The notes beneath the pieces were generated by a model that was not told the origin of the DNA, made no database searches, and saw only the letters and a list, made by a program, of their open reading frames with translations. A DNA stretch of 38,757 bases from Brasilonema sp. UFV-L1 (lineage in GTDB: Bacteria > Cyanobacteriota > Cyanobacteriia > Cyanobacteriales > Nostocaceae), in NCBI RefSeq assembly GCF_012912105.1, contig NZ_QMEA01000058.1:1-38757 (forward strand), in the 5' to 3' direction. The position numbers were made by a program, and so were the translations under genes. Shown piece by piece: positions 1 to 8,587 of the stretch (position 1 is its first letter; every line of letters begins with the position of its first letter).

Positions 1-481
1 CCCGCAAGGGGAGTGTAGGTAGTTCACTCGCTTGTCTTTGGGCATCTGTAAAATATGCTGGTACTGTAATCACTACCTGAGTGACAGGTTCACCTAAAAA
101 ATCTTCCGCATCTTGTTTCAGTTTTTGGAGAATCATCGCGGAGATTTCTTGTGGTGTGTAATGGTGTCCGCGAAGCAGTACATCAACGGTATTGTCTCGA
201 CCTTTGACACAGGTGTAAGCAAGGCGATCGCGTTCCGTTATAGTGTCATCCCAACGACGACCAATAAATCGCTTGATACTGATAATTGTGTTTTCAGCGT
301 TCGTGACAGCTTGACGCTTTGCCAGTTGACCAACCAAGCGTTCATTCTCCTTACCGAATCCCACAATACTAGGAGTCGTTCGTTCGCCTTCTAAATTAGC
401 AATCACAATTGGTTGACCACCTTCGAGAACCGCCACACAACTGTTGGTAGTGCCTAAATCGATCCCAATAACTTTTCCCAT
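1..481 (-). CDS. dnaK: DnaK (Hsp70 chaperone), 5' part only
   Basis: The reverse strand from an ATG at 479-481 encodes the N-terminal ATPase part of an Hsp70. It opens [18 protein letters not shown] (phosphate-1 loop, residues 1-18) and continues through [28 protein letters not shown] and [16 protein letters not shown] at residue 151. Hsp70s are ATP-driven cytoplasmic chaperones working with GrpE (next gene upstream) and a DnaJ. The text resembles the cyanobacterial DnaK1 type. After residue 151 the expected T-[KR]-D-A-G continuation is absent; the frame instead reads SELPTLPLR to the window edge. So the gene is either interrupted by an insertion or joined to foreign sequence at an assembly edge. 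The rest of the gene lies outside the window. No clear Shine-Dalgarno precedes the start; it follows grpE in the same direction after 209 bases. Confidence 0.9.
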   Translation of the reverse strand, partial: MGKVIGIDLGTTNSCVAVLEGGQPIVIANLEGERTTPSIVGFGKENERLVGQLAKRQAVTNAENTIISIKRFIGRRWDDTITERDRLAYTCVKGRDNTVDVLLRGHHYTPQEISAMILQKLKQDAEDFLGEPVTQVVITVPAYFTDAQRQASELPTLPLR

Positions 482-690
482 AAATTTCAGTTGTTTGACA
501 TCAGTCTTTTTACTGAGTACTTTTTCCCAGAGTTTTGAGCAACTTCAGTCCGGTGTTAGCGATACACAAACACCGGGTAAAGGTTGCTAAACTTTGGACG
601 TGATGTTTCGCGGACTATCTGTCGGGTGTGGTTAGATTGCTCGCCCCAGTATCCTTGGGACTTTTCATCAGTCAGGCGAGCGAATACGGC
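482..690. other. grpE-dnaK intergenic spacer
   Basis: A 209-base spacer between two same-strand chaperone genes. I see no ORF and no strong hairpin followed by a T-run on the reverse strand, so read-through from grpE into dnaK is plausible. Confidence 0.4.
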
Positions 691-1446
691 TTAACTATCG
701 GCTGAACTCGACTGATTTTCCCCATTCGAGGATACATCTTCCTTCGGAGCAGCCACCTTCACCATTGCATGGCGCAGCACGCGATCGCCCAAGTAATATC
801 CACGTACTAACTCTTCTAACACTGTTCCTTCAGGATATTCATCCGTAGGTTCGCGCAATACCGCTTCGTGTAAGTTCGGATCGAATGATTGACCATCAGG
901 ACGCATTGGCGAGACGCCCAAGCGCTTTAAGCTATCTACTAATAGCTTGTAAACACCTTGATAACTTTTGTGAATCGTCATCTCCCCATCATTTTGGGGT
1001 TTAATTTGCGCTCTTGCTCGTTCAAAATTATCGACGATTGGTAATAACTCAGTAATTGTGTTTCGTTTTATCTGTTGTTCTAAGTCTTCTTTTTCTTTTT
1101 GATTGCGTTTGCGGTAATTCTCAAAATCAGCCGCAATCCGCATGTACTGAGTGCTACGCTCTTCTAGCTGTGCTTTTAGGGACTCAATTTGTTGGTTAAA
1201 TGCTGCTTCTTTAGCTGCAAATTCCCCACTAACATCCTCAACTGTTGCACCAACATTATTGCTTTGATTCTGTTTTGCAGTATCTGAAGATACATCTACT
1301 TGGCTTGCCACTGGCTCAGTTCCCTCGCTTTGGCTGGCGTTGACATTGATTTGGGCTGTAGAGTCGCTCGTCATTGCTTGCTTTTCCTCGCTTTCTTCAC
1401 CTGATTGCTGGTTTGTGTTGTTTTGCTGTTTATCTTCGTCTATCAT
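691..1446 (-). CDS. grpE: GrpE, nucleotide exchange factor for DnaK
   Basis: GrpE is the co-chaperone that releases ADP from DnaK. The 251-residue product has an acidic, Gln/Ser-rich, low-complexity N-terminus (about 1-70). A long helical region follows ([32 protein letters not shown]), then the beta-rich C-terminal head with [14 protein letters not shown] and [16 protein letters not shown], both typical of the family. The open frame extends 14 codons further upstream. I chose the ATG at 1444-1446 because GGGAAGAG sits at a good ribosome-binding distance and MIDE- is a typical cyanobacterial GrpE start. It lies upstream of dnaK on the same strand, the usual cyanobacterial order, so the two are probably co-transcribed. 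No CIRCE operator (paired TTAGCACTC/GAGTGCTAA) is visible upstream. Confidence 0.95.
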   Translation of the reverse strand: MIDEDKQQNNTNQQSGEESEEKQAMTSDSTAQINVNASQSEGTEPVASQVDVSSDTAKQNQSNNVGATVEDVSGEFAAKEAAFNQQIESLKAQLEERSTQYMRIAADFENYRKRNQKEKEDLEQQIKRNTITELLPIVDNFERARAQIKPQNDGEMTIHKSYQGVYKLLVDSLKRLGVSPMRPDGQSFDPNLHEAVLREPTDEYPEGTVLEELVRGYYLGDRVLRHAMVKVAAPKEDVSSNGENQSSSADS

Positions 1447-1919
1447 TTTGCACTCTTCCCAGATGCTGTGTTGGGTAGTTATCCCCATATCAAAAAGTGG
1501 TCACCGTGTAGATGGCTTTCTATAAGATTGTATGAAGTATGAAGTGAAGTACATAATATTTCATCCTTCATCTTTAATTGGTCACCGTCATCTATTTTGA
1601 CAAATGCTGAGTATGTTGGCGTATACACTTCTTGGGCGGCTTACCGTAAGGTAAAGAATTTGCCAAGAGCACAAGCTTGCTTTCTATAGGTTATTGTTTT
1701 TTTGCGAAATCAAGCCAGCCTAAAATATCTGCAATTATTTAAGCGCATTCTCGTAATATAGCTGTCATATTTATTTATTTTTGTGCTGAACTTTCCCTAA
1801 GTGTGCAAATGCTTCTCTGGGAGGCGCTCAAATGCACGCTTAAAAGGTTGCAGCTTCATAGCCGTATTGACGACTTTTGTTAATTGCCCAATGACTTCTT
1901 GTGTAGACATTAGTAGACA
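1447..1919. other. Intergenic region upstream of grpE
   Basis: About 470 bases without a credible gene. It holds the grpE promoter region on the reverse strand, a short palindrome TTACC-GTAA-GGTAA near 1640, and AT-rich sequence. No RNA gene is recognised. Confidence 0.4.
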
Positions 1920-1934
1920 GTGAAGTACCCCATC

Positions 1935-1985
1935 TTGCCTATGCCTGACGGCACGCTGCGCGAACGGCTGATAGCGAAGCGTGGC
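1935..1985. repeat. Cyanobacterial GC-rich interspersed repeat
   Basis: The stretch around 1938-1985 (GGCACGCTGCGCGAACGG and AGCGAAGCGTGGCGG) belongs to the class of palindromic GC-rich repeats scattered between cyanobacterial genes. Related blocks occur near 19780, 22555 and 37685 in this window. It sits just before the broken glutathione S-transferase and translates into a meaningless peptide in that frame. Confidence 0.5.
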
Positions 1986-2087
1986 GGAATAGATGGGGCT
2001 TCCCCAAATCCAACTAGTACAAGGACGGTTTTATTCGTCTTTTGGGCTTCCCGTTTCATCGGGCAACGCCTCTTCAAACACGCCAGA

Positions 2088-2453
2088 TACGACGTTGAGT
2101 TATCAGGGAATTGTCACAAAGTCCGGTTGATGTTGTCTGTGCTTGGGTTAGAGTATGAGCTTGTACCCGTTGTTTTGAAAGGTGGCGAACAAAAAACAGA
2201 AGAATTTTTGAAACTCAACCCATTAGGACAAGTGCCAGTTCTTAGAGATGGCGATGTGGTGATTCGGGATGCCCAAGCAATTTTAGTTTATTTGGCACGG
2301 CGTTACGGCGGTGAAGACTGGTTGCCCACAGAGGCAGAATCTATGAGTCAAGTGGTGCAGTGGTTGTCTACTGCAGCTAACGAAATTCAACATGGTGTTG
2401 CTGCACTCAGAAAACATTTCTTGTTAAACGCGCAAATCGATTTTACTTATGCG
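2088..2453 (+). pseudogene. Glutathione S-transferase remnant, broken at both ends
   Basis: The frame encodes the thioredoxin-fold half of a glutathione S-transferase: YDVELSGNCHKVRLMLSVLG, then FLKLNPLGQVPVL and IRDAQAILVYLARRYG (glutathione-site region), then EDWLPTEAESM. Family members normally start with a Met a few residues before YD-ELSGN and run to about 200 residues with an all-helical second domain. Here the residues before Y are HAR with no start codon nearby; the only upstream start is a GTG at 1920 inside repeat-derived sequence. After about QIDFTYAIT the helical domain is lost and the frame stops at 2525. Enzyme function is therefore unlikely. The toxin-antitoxin pair begins where the homology stops, which suggests a rearrangement at that point. 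Confidence 0.75.
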
Positions 2454-2541
2454 ATAACTGATACGAACGTTGCTTATGTATCAATTTCGAGAGCTTCAAC
2501 CTCCGGCTATTATGGACATAAGTAAACATCCCTGCCGACTT

Positions 2542-2766
2542 ATGGACTACCACGACATCATCACAATCGAACCTGGCAAACGCAGTGGTAAACTTTGCAT
2601 TCGAGGAATGCGAATCACAGTGTACGACATATTGGAATATCTTGCAAGTGGTATGACCCAAGAAGAGATTCTGGAAGACTTTTCTGAACTCACCTCCGAA
2701 GACATCAAAGCTTGTCTTGCTTTTGCCGCAGATCGTGAGAAAAGGTTATTCGTGGTATCTGTGTGA
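2542..2766 (+). CDS. DUF433 antitoxin-like protein
   Basis: A 74-residue protein of the DUF433 family, seen from ITIEPGKRSGKLCIRGMRIT, VYDILEYLASGMT and EEILEDFSELTSEDIKACLAFA. This is a small winged-helix-type fold typical of antitoxins paired with PIN-like toxins. The ATG at 2542 (MDYHDIIT) matches the usual family start; an in-frame ATG at 2512 is possible but less typical. Its stop overlaps the start of the next gene (GTGTGA at 2761-2766), the tight coupling expected of a toxin-antitoxin operon. Inference: it neutralises the downstream DUF5615 protein and represses its own operon. The C-terminal LFVVSV looks slightly extended, but no frameshift is seen. Confidence 0.88.
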   Translation: MDYHDIITIEPGKRSGKLCIRGMRITVYDILEYLASGMTQEEILEDFSELTSEDIKACLAFAADREKRLFVVSV

Positions 2767-3095
2767 AACTGCTTTTGGACGAAAACCTTTCTGACCGGAT
2801 CATTCCTAGAATTACAGATCTGTATACTGACTCAGTGCATGTTAAAACATTAGCACTCATCGAAAGTGAAGATGTGTTGATTTGGGAATATGCTAAAGCA
2901 AATGATTTCGTGATTGTTTCCAAAGACTCTGATTTCCATCAACGTAGTCTTCTCTACGGTCATCCTCCAAAATTTATCTACCTTCGTGTCGGTAATTGTC
3001 CAACATCTAGAATCGTACAAATCTTGCGGGACAATTATGTCACAATTAGTCAGTTTGGAAACGCACAGCAAGAAAGTATTCTGGTGTTAACTTGA
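2763..3095 (+). CDS. DUF5615 PIN-like toxin of a toxin-antitoxin pair
   Basis: A 110-residue protein starting with GTG that overlaps the antitoxin stop by four bases. The pattern LLLDENLS near the N-terminus, then DVLIWEYAKANDFVIVSKDSDF (conserved acidic residues of the PIN-like active site) and PPKFIYLRVGN, identifies the DUF5615/Mut7-C-like PIN family. Family knowledge: such proteins are predicted ribonucleases paired with DUF433 antitoxins, and this pair is common in cyanobacteria. Both genes look intact. It ends just before a perfect 18-bp hairpin that may terminate the operon. Confidence 0.88.
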   Translation: MKLLLDENLSDRIIPRITDLYTDSVHVKTLALIESEDVLIWEYAKANDFVIVSKDSDFHQRSLLYGHPPKFIYLRVGNCPTSRIVQILRDNYVTISQFGNAQQESILVLT

Positions 3096-3096
3096 A

Positions 3097-3134
3097 GAGC
3101 GATCGCGCTCTTCCTCGGAAGAGCGCGATCGCTC
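3097..3134. terminator. Perfect 18-bp hairpin built on HIP1 cores
   Basis: Arms 3097-3114 and 3117-3134 are perfectly complementary, with a 2-base TC loop. Each arm contains the GCGATCGC octamer. It begins two bases after the toxin stop codon, so it can act as a 3' end for that operon, although no long T-run follows. Confidence 0.6.
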
Positions 3135-3218
3135 ATAATAGAGCTGTTGAAATTATTGGTTAAGCTGAGAGTTTCTGGTTAACTTGATAAGCAGCAGTTA
3201 GTAAATTCGCCTTCACGT

Positions 3219-3692
3219 ATGTCGTTGTCTGTAGAACAAATCGAGAAGAGAATAAAAGAAATAGAGTGTTTCGTTGACCCCTCAAGTGAGCGATACGGGC
3301 GTTTACTCAACTGGCAAAATCCACCTGATCCATTTTGGCATTATGGGATTGGTCTATCAGATACACATATTTTTGATACAGGTCGTGGGTTATGTCCATT
3401 TGAGAGAAAGGAGGCAAAATTTGTTGCCGGTATTGACCACATTGCTTTTGACCCAGAGCGAACAATTGAGCGGCTCAAACAAGCCCTTCATGTTTTTGCT
3501 GATTGGGAGTACACTTTTCCCGCTTGGAATTGTGAACACCTTGGTCGGTTAATTGCGACAGATAAACCGAGATGTTATCAAAGTAGAGCTATATGGTTTT
3601 TGTGTAATCTTACCCCAAAAGGCGATCACAAAACAGCACATCAAATCTTTCGAGCTTACCTAGAGAAGGTTGCTCCTACTCTCAAACGGTAG
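3219..3692 (+). CDS. LRAT/NlpC-P60-like small protein, function unknown
   Basis: A 157-residue protein without signal peptide or membrane segment. It carries FWHYGIGLSDTHIFDTG (His41) and PAWNCEHLGR (Cys105, immediately followed by Glu-His). A His on the first strand followed by an NCEH motif is the layout of the permuted papain-like LRAT fold (lecithin:retinol acyltransferase and relatives), whose catalytic Cys sits in NCEHF. From this I infer a thiol acyltransferase or hydrolase activity on an unknown substrate; this is motif reading only. Helical segments flank the core (IEKRIKEIECF; the tail ending RAYLEKVAPTLKR). It is a single gene between the toxin-antitoxin pair and the pilus operon. 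Confidence 0.6.
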   Translation: MSLSVEQIEKRIKEIECFVDPSSERYGRLLNWQNPPDPFWHYGIGLSDTHIFDTGRGLCPFERKEAKFVAGIDHIAFDPERTIERLKQALHVFADWEYTFPAWNCEHLGRLIATDKPRCYQSRAIWFLCNLTPKGDHKTAHQIFRAYLEKVAPTLKR

Positions 3693-3797
3693 TCATTTTA
3701 AAAATTTTTACCTGAATTTAACTCAGTGTAGATGTCAATTCCGCCTCACAGCATGGGAATAATCTATTTAGAGTTCCCATAACTAAATTGCTCATAT

Positions 3798-5810
3798 ATG
3801 TCTGACTCGTTACCACAAAGGCGTAGTACTGCTATTACTGCAAAACTAGAGTTCTCGCCCTTTGGCAACAAACTAGTGGAATCTGGCTTTGTCAATAGCG
3901 AACAGATGAGACACGCATTGATTGAAAGCCGTAAGTCTGGCAAACCCTTGACACAAGTGCTCGAATCAATTTCGGGACAACGGTTATCACCAGAGCTATA
4001 TAGGTTACACAAAAAGCAGCAGCTGTTTGAACTCAAAATATTATACGGTGTTGAATCTCTTGATTTAGAGGTGAGTCAGATTGGCACAACCCAAATTGAT
4101 CAACTGATTGATACTCTAATTCCAGTGGATATCTGTCGTCGTCATCACTTGATTCCATTAACAAAGAACGCAGACAAAAATCCGCCCTCGGTTTTGGTGG
4201 CGATGGTAGATCCGGATAATTTAGAGGCTTCGGATGACTTGAACCGCATCTTGCGTCCCCAAGGATGGACATTGCAGCGGATGGTGATGACTCAAGAAGA
4301 TTATCAGCAACTTATTAACCAATATTTAGATGAACTGACTGTTCGGAAAAAGAACTTAGAACAAGAAAAGTTTACAGATATCAATCAGGACTTAGAAAAT
4401 CTAGACAATCTCAATTTAGATGATGCGTCTGAAGATAAGGAAGCTGATTTAGCCGCAGCGATGAAGGGTGCTGAGGATGCTCCCATCATCAATTTGGTGA
4501 ACAGAATCCTTGCCAAAGCACTACATGAGAGGGTTTCTGATATTCACGTAGAACCACAGGAAGAAAACTTACGCATTCGTTTTCGTAAGGATGGTGTGCT
4601 GAGTCAGGCTTTTGCTCCTCTGCCCAAAAAAATCATTCCTGCTGTCACAACTCGTTTCAAAATTATTGCCAATTTAGATATTGCTGAACGGCGTTTACCT
4701 CAAGACGGACGCATTAGACGAGTGTTTGAGGGACGCAAGGTGGACTTTCGCGTCAGTACTTTACCCAGTCGCTACGGGGAAAAGGTTGTACTGCGGATTT
4801 TGGATAACTCTGCCACTCAATTGGGATTGGATCAGCTGATTACTGATGCAGAAACTTTGCAACTTGTCAAGGAAATGGTCAGTCGTCCCTTTGGTTTGAT
4901 TCTAGTGACTGGACCGACAGGTTCTGGTAAAACAACAACGTTATACTCGGCACTCTCGGAGCGGAATTCTTCAGGTATCAACATCTGTACGGTAGAAGAC
5001 CCAATTGAGTATAGCTTACCTGGGATTACTCAAGTGCAGGTGATTCGAGAAAAAGGTTTGGATTTTGCAACAACTTTGCGAGCCTTTTTGCGTCAAGATC
5101 CTGATGTGCTTCTCGTGGGTGAGGCGCGAGACAAGGAAACGGCAAAAACAGCAATTGAGGCAGCTTTGACTGGTCATTTGGTTTTAACAACTTTACATAC
5201 GAATGATGCGCCTGGGGCGATCGCCCGTTTGGGAGAAATGGATATTGAGTCTTTCATGATTTCTGGTTCTCTCATTGGTGTACTAGCACAACGCTTAGTA
5301 CGACGCGTCTGTCATAACTGTTGCATTTCCTATATTCCCACTACAGCAGAACTAGCTCGCTACGGTTTATCAGCAAGCCAAGAAGCAGGTATTATTTTCT
5401 ATAAGGCAAACACCCTTACTTGCGAGCAAATTCAACAAGCTAAAGCAAACAATCAGCTTTGCCCAGAATGTCATGGTGTAGGTTACAAAGGACGTTGTGG
5501 TGTTTATGAAGTTATGCGAATCACAGAACGCCTGCAAGCTTTAATTTCCAAAAATGCACCAACAGAATGCATTAAAGAAGTCGCAGTGGAAGAAGGAATG
5601 AAAACCTTACTGGATTACAGCCTTGATTTAGTGCGTCAAGGTTACACCACTTTAGAAGAAGTAGAACGAGTCACCTTCACTGATACAGGTTTGGAAGCAG
5701 AGTTAAAAGCTAAACGTAAGAGCAGTCTAACTTGTCGAACTTGTCATGCCCAACTCCAATCTGAATGGCTAGATTGTCCATATTGTATGACACCACGATT
5801 TCAAGATTAA
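3798..5810 (+). CDS. pilB: PilB, type IV pilus extension ATPase
   Basis: PilB is the cytoplasmic hexameric GspE-type ATPase that powers pilus assembly, motility and DNA uptake. The 670-residue product has an N-terminal MshEN-type region (about 20-175) and an acidic linker (190-225). The core follows: VSDIHVEPQ, RRLPQDGRI, Walker A GPTGSGKTT at 372-380, the Asp box TVEDPIEY, Walker B LLVGEARD, and the His box LTTLHTNDAPG. A Cys cluster (CHNC, CPECHGVGYKGRCG) is the family zinc site. A further CRTCHAQ ... CPYC pair at the extreme C-terminus forms a second zinc-ribbon-like tail. It opens the order pilB-pilT-pilC, which is conserved in cyanobacteria. The ATG at 3798 is the first plausible start. 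Confidence 0.96.
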   Translation: MSDSLPQRRSTAITAKLEFSPFGNKLVESGFVNSEQMRHALIESRKSGKPLTQVLESISGQRLSPELYRLHKKQQLFELKILYGVESLDLEVSQIGTTQIDQLIDTLIPVDICRRHHLIPLTKNADKNPPSVLVAMVDPDNLEASDDLNRILRPQGWTLQRMVMTQEDYQQLINQYLDELTVRKKNLEQEKFTDINQDLENLDNLNLDDASEDKEADLAAAMKGAEDAPIINLVNRILAKALHERVSDIHVEPQEENLRIRFRKDGVLSQAFAPLPKKIIPAVTTRFKIIANLDIAERRLPQDGRIRRVFEGRKVDFRVSTLPSRYGEKVVLRILDNSATQLGLDQLITDAETLQLVKEMVSRPFGLILVTGPTGSGKTTTLYSALSERNSSGINICTVEDPIEYSLPGITQVQVIREKGLDFATTLRAFLRQDPDVLLVGEARDKETAKTAIEAALTGHLVLTTLHTNDAPGAIARLGEMDIESFMISGSLIGVLAQRLVRRVCHNCCISYIPTTAELARYGLSASQEAGIIFYKANTLTCEQIQQAKANNQLCPECHGVGYKGRCGVYEVMRITERLQALISKNAPTECIKEVAVEEGMKTLLDYSLDLVRQGYTTLEEVERVTFTDTGLEAELKAKRKSSLTCRTCHAQLQSEWLDCPYCMTPRFQD

Positions 5811-5985
5811 TTAGTCATTAGTTACAGCAATCCTAGATAGATCGTGAACAAAAAATAAAAAAAACGAACCGCAAAGACGCAAAGAGCGCAAAGAAAAGAA
5901 AGAGAAGAGGAAGAAGGTGTTTACATCCTATTTAGGAAGGCTGTATGAGTCATTACTTTGGAATAAAGGAAGTAGAAAAATATAA
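5811..5985. repeat. pilB-pilT spacer with A-rich interspersed repeat
   Basis: Contains an A-rich stretch (near 5860-5910) with CGCAAAGA-type units repeated two to three times, a common filler between cyanobacterial genes. No hairpin terminator is seen, so pilB and pilT may be co-transcribed. Confidence 0.45.
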
Positions 5986-7098
5986 ATGATGATTGAATAT
6001 TTTATGGAAAAGTTGATAGAAATGGGTGGTTCAGATATGCACTTATCTGCAGGTTTACCTCCTTACTTTCGACTCAGTGGCAAACTGACACCTATTGGTG
6101 AACCTTTATCAGCAGATGAGTGTCAGAGGCTAATTTTCAGTATCCTCAATAATTCCCAGCGTCAAACCTTGGAGGAAAACTGGGAGCTAGATTGCTCTTA
6201 TGGTGTTAAGGGATTGGCTCGTTCTCGGGTCAATGTTTATAAAGAACGTGGTACTTATGCCGCTTGTTTGCGGGCGTTAAGTTCTAAAATTCCAAGCTTT
6301 GAAAAATTAGGTTTGCCAGACGTTGTACGAGAAATGTCAGAAAAACCAAGAGGATTAATTTTGGTAACAGGTCCTACGGGTTCTGGTAAAACAACTACCT
6401 TAGCTGCCATAATTGACTTCATTAATCGCACCAGGGCAGAGCATATTTTAACAATAGAAGACCCGATTGAATTTATTTATGAACCTATAAAAAGTTTGAT
6501 TCATCAAAGGGAGCTAGGTGAAGATACAAAAAGTTTTGCCAATGCTTTGAGAGCAGCCTTGCGCGAAGACCCAGATATTATTTTGGTAGGAGAAATGCGT
6601 GATTTAGAAACAATTTCGTTAGCTATTTCTGCAGCGGAAACAGGACATTTGGTTTTTGGAACTTTGCACACAAGTTCAGCAGCACAAACTGTAGACAGAA
6701 TTATTGACGTTTTTCCATCAGAAAAACAAACTCAAGTGCGGGTGCAGTTGTCTAACTCACTGGTGGCAGTATTTAGCCAAACTCTGGTTCCTAGAAAAAA
6801 TCCCAAGCCAGGTGAGTTTGATCGAGTAATGGCTCAAGAAATTATGGTTGTGACTCCTGCTATTTCTAACTTGATTCGTGAAGGGAAAACATCTCAAATT
6901 TACTCTGCTATTCAGATTGGAGGTAAATTAGGAATGCAAACTCTAGAAAAAGCTTTAGCAGATTTACATAAAGCCGGAGTTATCTCCTTGGAAGCAATGA
7001 TGTCTAAAACTTCTAAGCCAGATGAAATCAAGCGTATTATTAGTAGTGCTGTACTACCAATAGGAATAAGAACAGGAGGAGCAGTCAAGATTCAATGA
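5986..7098 (+). CDS. pilT: PilT, type IV pilus retraction ATPase
   Basis: PilT is the motor that depolymerises the pilus, giving twitching and phototactic movement and DNA uptake. The 370-residue protein has the PilT N-terminal signature GGSDMHLSAGLPPYFR, Walker A GPTGSGKTT at 129-137, the Asp box TIEDPIEFIY, Walker B DIILVGEMRDLETI and the His box FGTLHTSSAAQTVDRIIDVFP. AIRNLI-type text (here PAISNLIREGKTSQI) and the C-terminal family region follow. Length is normal. Two consecutive ATGs open the frame at 5986; either could be used. The gene is followed directly by heptad repeats, which separate it from pilC. Confidence 0.96.
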   Translation: MMIEYFMEKLIEMGGSDMHLSAGLPPYFRLSGKLTPIGEPLSADECQRLIFSILNNSQRQTLEENWELDCSYGVKGLARSRVNVYKERGTYAACLRALSSKIPSFEKLGLPDVVREMSEKPRGLILVTGPTGSGKTTTLAAIIDFINRTRAEHILTIEDPIEFIYEPIKSLIHQRELGEDTKSFANALRAALREDPDIILVGEMRDLETISLAISAAETGHLVFGTLHTSSAAQTVDRIIDVFPSEKQTQVRVQLSNSLVAVFSQTLVPRKNPKPGEFDRVMAQEIMVVTPAISNLIREGKTSQIYSAIQIGGKLGMQTLEKALADLHKAGVISLEAMMSKTSKPDEIKRIISSAVLPIGIRTGGAVKIQ

Positions 7099-7217
7099 AC
7101 AATTATCAATGAACAATGAACAGTGAACAATAAACAGTGAACAGTGATAACTGATAATTGATAACTGGTAACTGATAACTGATAACTGATAACTGATAAC
7201 TGATAACTGATAATTGA
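7099..7217. repeat. Heptanucleotide tandem repeats (STRR type)
   Basis: Directly after the pilT stop there are variants of GAACAGT/GAACAAT followed by about ten copies of ACTGATA-type heptamers with single-base variants. This is the short tandemly repeated repetitive sequence class known from heterocystous cyanobacteria. The heptad period is obvious by eye. Similar tracts occur at 8588-8762, 33931-34011 and about 35246-35275. Confidence 0.9.
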
Positions 7218-7324
7218 CAATTTCTTGTTCAAAGCCAATTAAACTTTAAGTTAACAAAGTCAACAAGCAGGATACTTGGATAGTCGTGGATTTCTTGTTT
7301 TTAAATTTTGTTAGTGCAGCGGGA

Positions 7325-7345
7325 CGCAGCGGAGCCGGAGCCGCT
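7325..7345. repeat. GC-rich palindrome in front of pilC
   Basis: GCGGAGC and GCTCCGC arms of 7 bp flank a 7-base loop, inside a GC-rich block (about 7317-7362) that differs in composition from the AT-rich surroundings. It lies 30-50 bases upstream of the pilC start and extends the pilC frame upstream with meaningless Gly/Ala/Pro residues. Confidence 0.55.
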
Positions 7346-7375
7346 CCGCCTCCGGTCCATTTTGAATTATTTAAT

Positions 7376-8587
7376 ATGCCAATATTTGTTGCTCGTGTGA
7401 AGAACTCGCAAGGAAAATCGAAAAGAGAAAAATTTGCGGCTAATTCCTTAGCTCAAGCCCATACTCATCTTAGGCGAAAGGGTTATGTGGTACAAGACCT
7501 CAAAAAACAATCTCAAGGCTTTGACTTTAAACAACTTAAAACACAATTGACACATGTTTCTGTGAAGGATAAAGCTGTTTTTTCTCGTCAATTTGCTGCT
7601 TTAGTTCATGCAGGAGTGCCAATTCTTAGAAGCTTGAGTGTGTTAGCGCAGCAATCTAACAATCCTAAACTGAAACAAGCTATTTTGGGCATTAGTACCG
7701 ATGTTCAAAGTGGTGTGAATCTTTCTGAAGCAATGCGGAAATATCCTGATTGCTTTGATAGTTTGTATGTCAGTATGATTCAGGCTGGCGAAGTCGGTGG
7801 TGTTTTAGATGAAGTGCTAGATCGTTTAGCGAAGTTGTTAGAAGATATTGCTCGATTACAAAACCAAATTAAATCAGCATTGGCTTATCCTGTGGTTGTG
7901 GGATTTTTGGCGATCGCCATCTTTATCGGTATGACAGTTTTCCTTCTCCCAATTTTTGCCAATATTTTTAAAGAATTGGGAACTGAGTTGCCTGTTTTGA
8001 CACAATTGATGCTATCGATAAGTGAAGTCTTAAGAAGTTGGTGGTTTTTAGTTATTCTTAGTATTGTTGCAGTAAGTGTTACGTATCAACAATACTACAA
8101 AACTCAAGTTGGACGTGAAACCATAGACCGTCTTTCGTTAAAGATACCGTTGTTTGGTGAGTTAATCCAAAAATCATCAGTTGCCCGCTTTAGTCGCACC
8201 TTTGGTTCTTTAACTCGTTCAGGAGTTCCAATTCTCACTTCCTTGGAAATTGTGCGGAATACGTCAGGAAACCAGGTGGTTGCTAATGCTATTGATACTG
8301 CACGTGTAGAAATTCAACAAGGAGGTATGATTAGCATTGCTTTGCAAAAAGAGAAAGTTTTTCCTCCAATGGCAATTCAGATGATTAGCATCTCAGAAGA
8401 AACTGGTGAATTAGATGCGATGTTAATGAAAATTGCGGATTTCTATGAAGATGAAGTCGAACAGACAGTCAAAGCACTCACTAGCATTTTGGAACCGATT
8501 ATGATTGTTGTTTTAGGAGGGATGATTGGTGCAATTTTGTTATCAATGTATCTGCCTATGTTTAAGGTGTTCGATCAGCTAGGCTAG
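7376..8587 (+). CDS. pilC: PilC, type IV pilus inner-membrane platform protein
   Basis: PilC (GspF family) is the polytopic platform on which PilB and PilT act. From the ATG at 7376 the protein is 403 residues, normal for the family, and begins MPIFVARVKNSQGKSKREKF, the expected N-terminus. It contains two copies of the GspF domain: FSRQFAALVHAGVPILRSL and FSRTFGSLTRSGVPILTSLE. Each is followed by a membrane segment (VVVGFLAIAIFIGMTVFLLP; LEPIMIVVLGGMIGAILLSM), with another hydrophobic stretch near WWFLVILSIVAVSV. The open frame reaches back 30 more codons to 7286, but that part is repeat-derived and is not family sequence. It is third in pilB-pilT-pilC. Confidence 0.95.
   Translation: MPIFVARVKNSQGKSKREKFAANSLAQAHTHLRRKGYVVQDLKKQSQGFDFKQLKTQLTHVSVKDKAVFSRQFAALVHAGVPILRSLSVLAQQSNNPKLKQAILGISTDVQSGVNLSEAMRKYPDCFDSLYVSMIQAGEVGGVLDEVLDRLAKLLEDIARLQNQIKSALAYPVVVGFLAIAIFIGMTVFLLPIFANIFKELGTELPVLTQLMLSISEVLRSWWFLVILSIVAVSVTYQQYYKTQVGRETIDRLSLKIPLFGELIQKSSVARFSRTFGSLTRSGVPILTSLEIVRNTSGNQVVANAIDTARVEIQQGGMISIALQKEKVFPPMAIQMISISEETGELDAMLMKIADFYEDEVEQTVKALTSILEPIMIVVLGGMIGAILLSMYLPMFKVFDQLG

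Noticed and set aside
2849-2857. TTAGCACTC as a CIRCE heat-shock half-site
   Set aside because: It lies inside the toxin gene and the inverted partner GAGTGCTAA is absent.
7286-7375. Gly/Ala-rich N-terminal extension of PilC
   Set aside because: It is the translation of a GC-rich palindromic repeat; the family start is at 7376.
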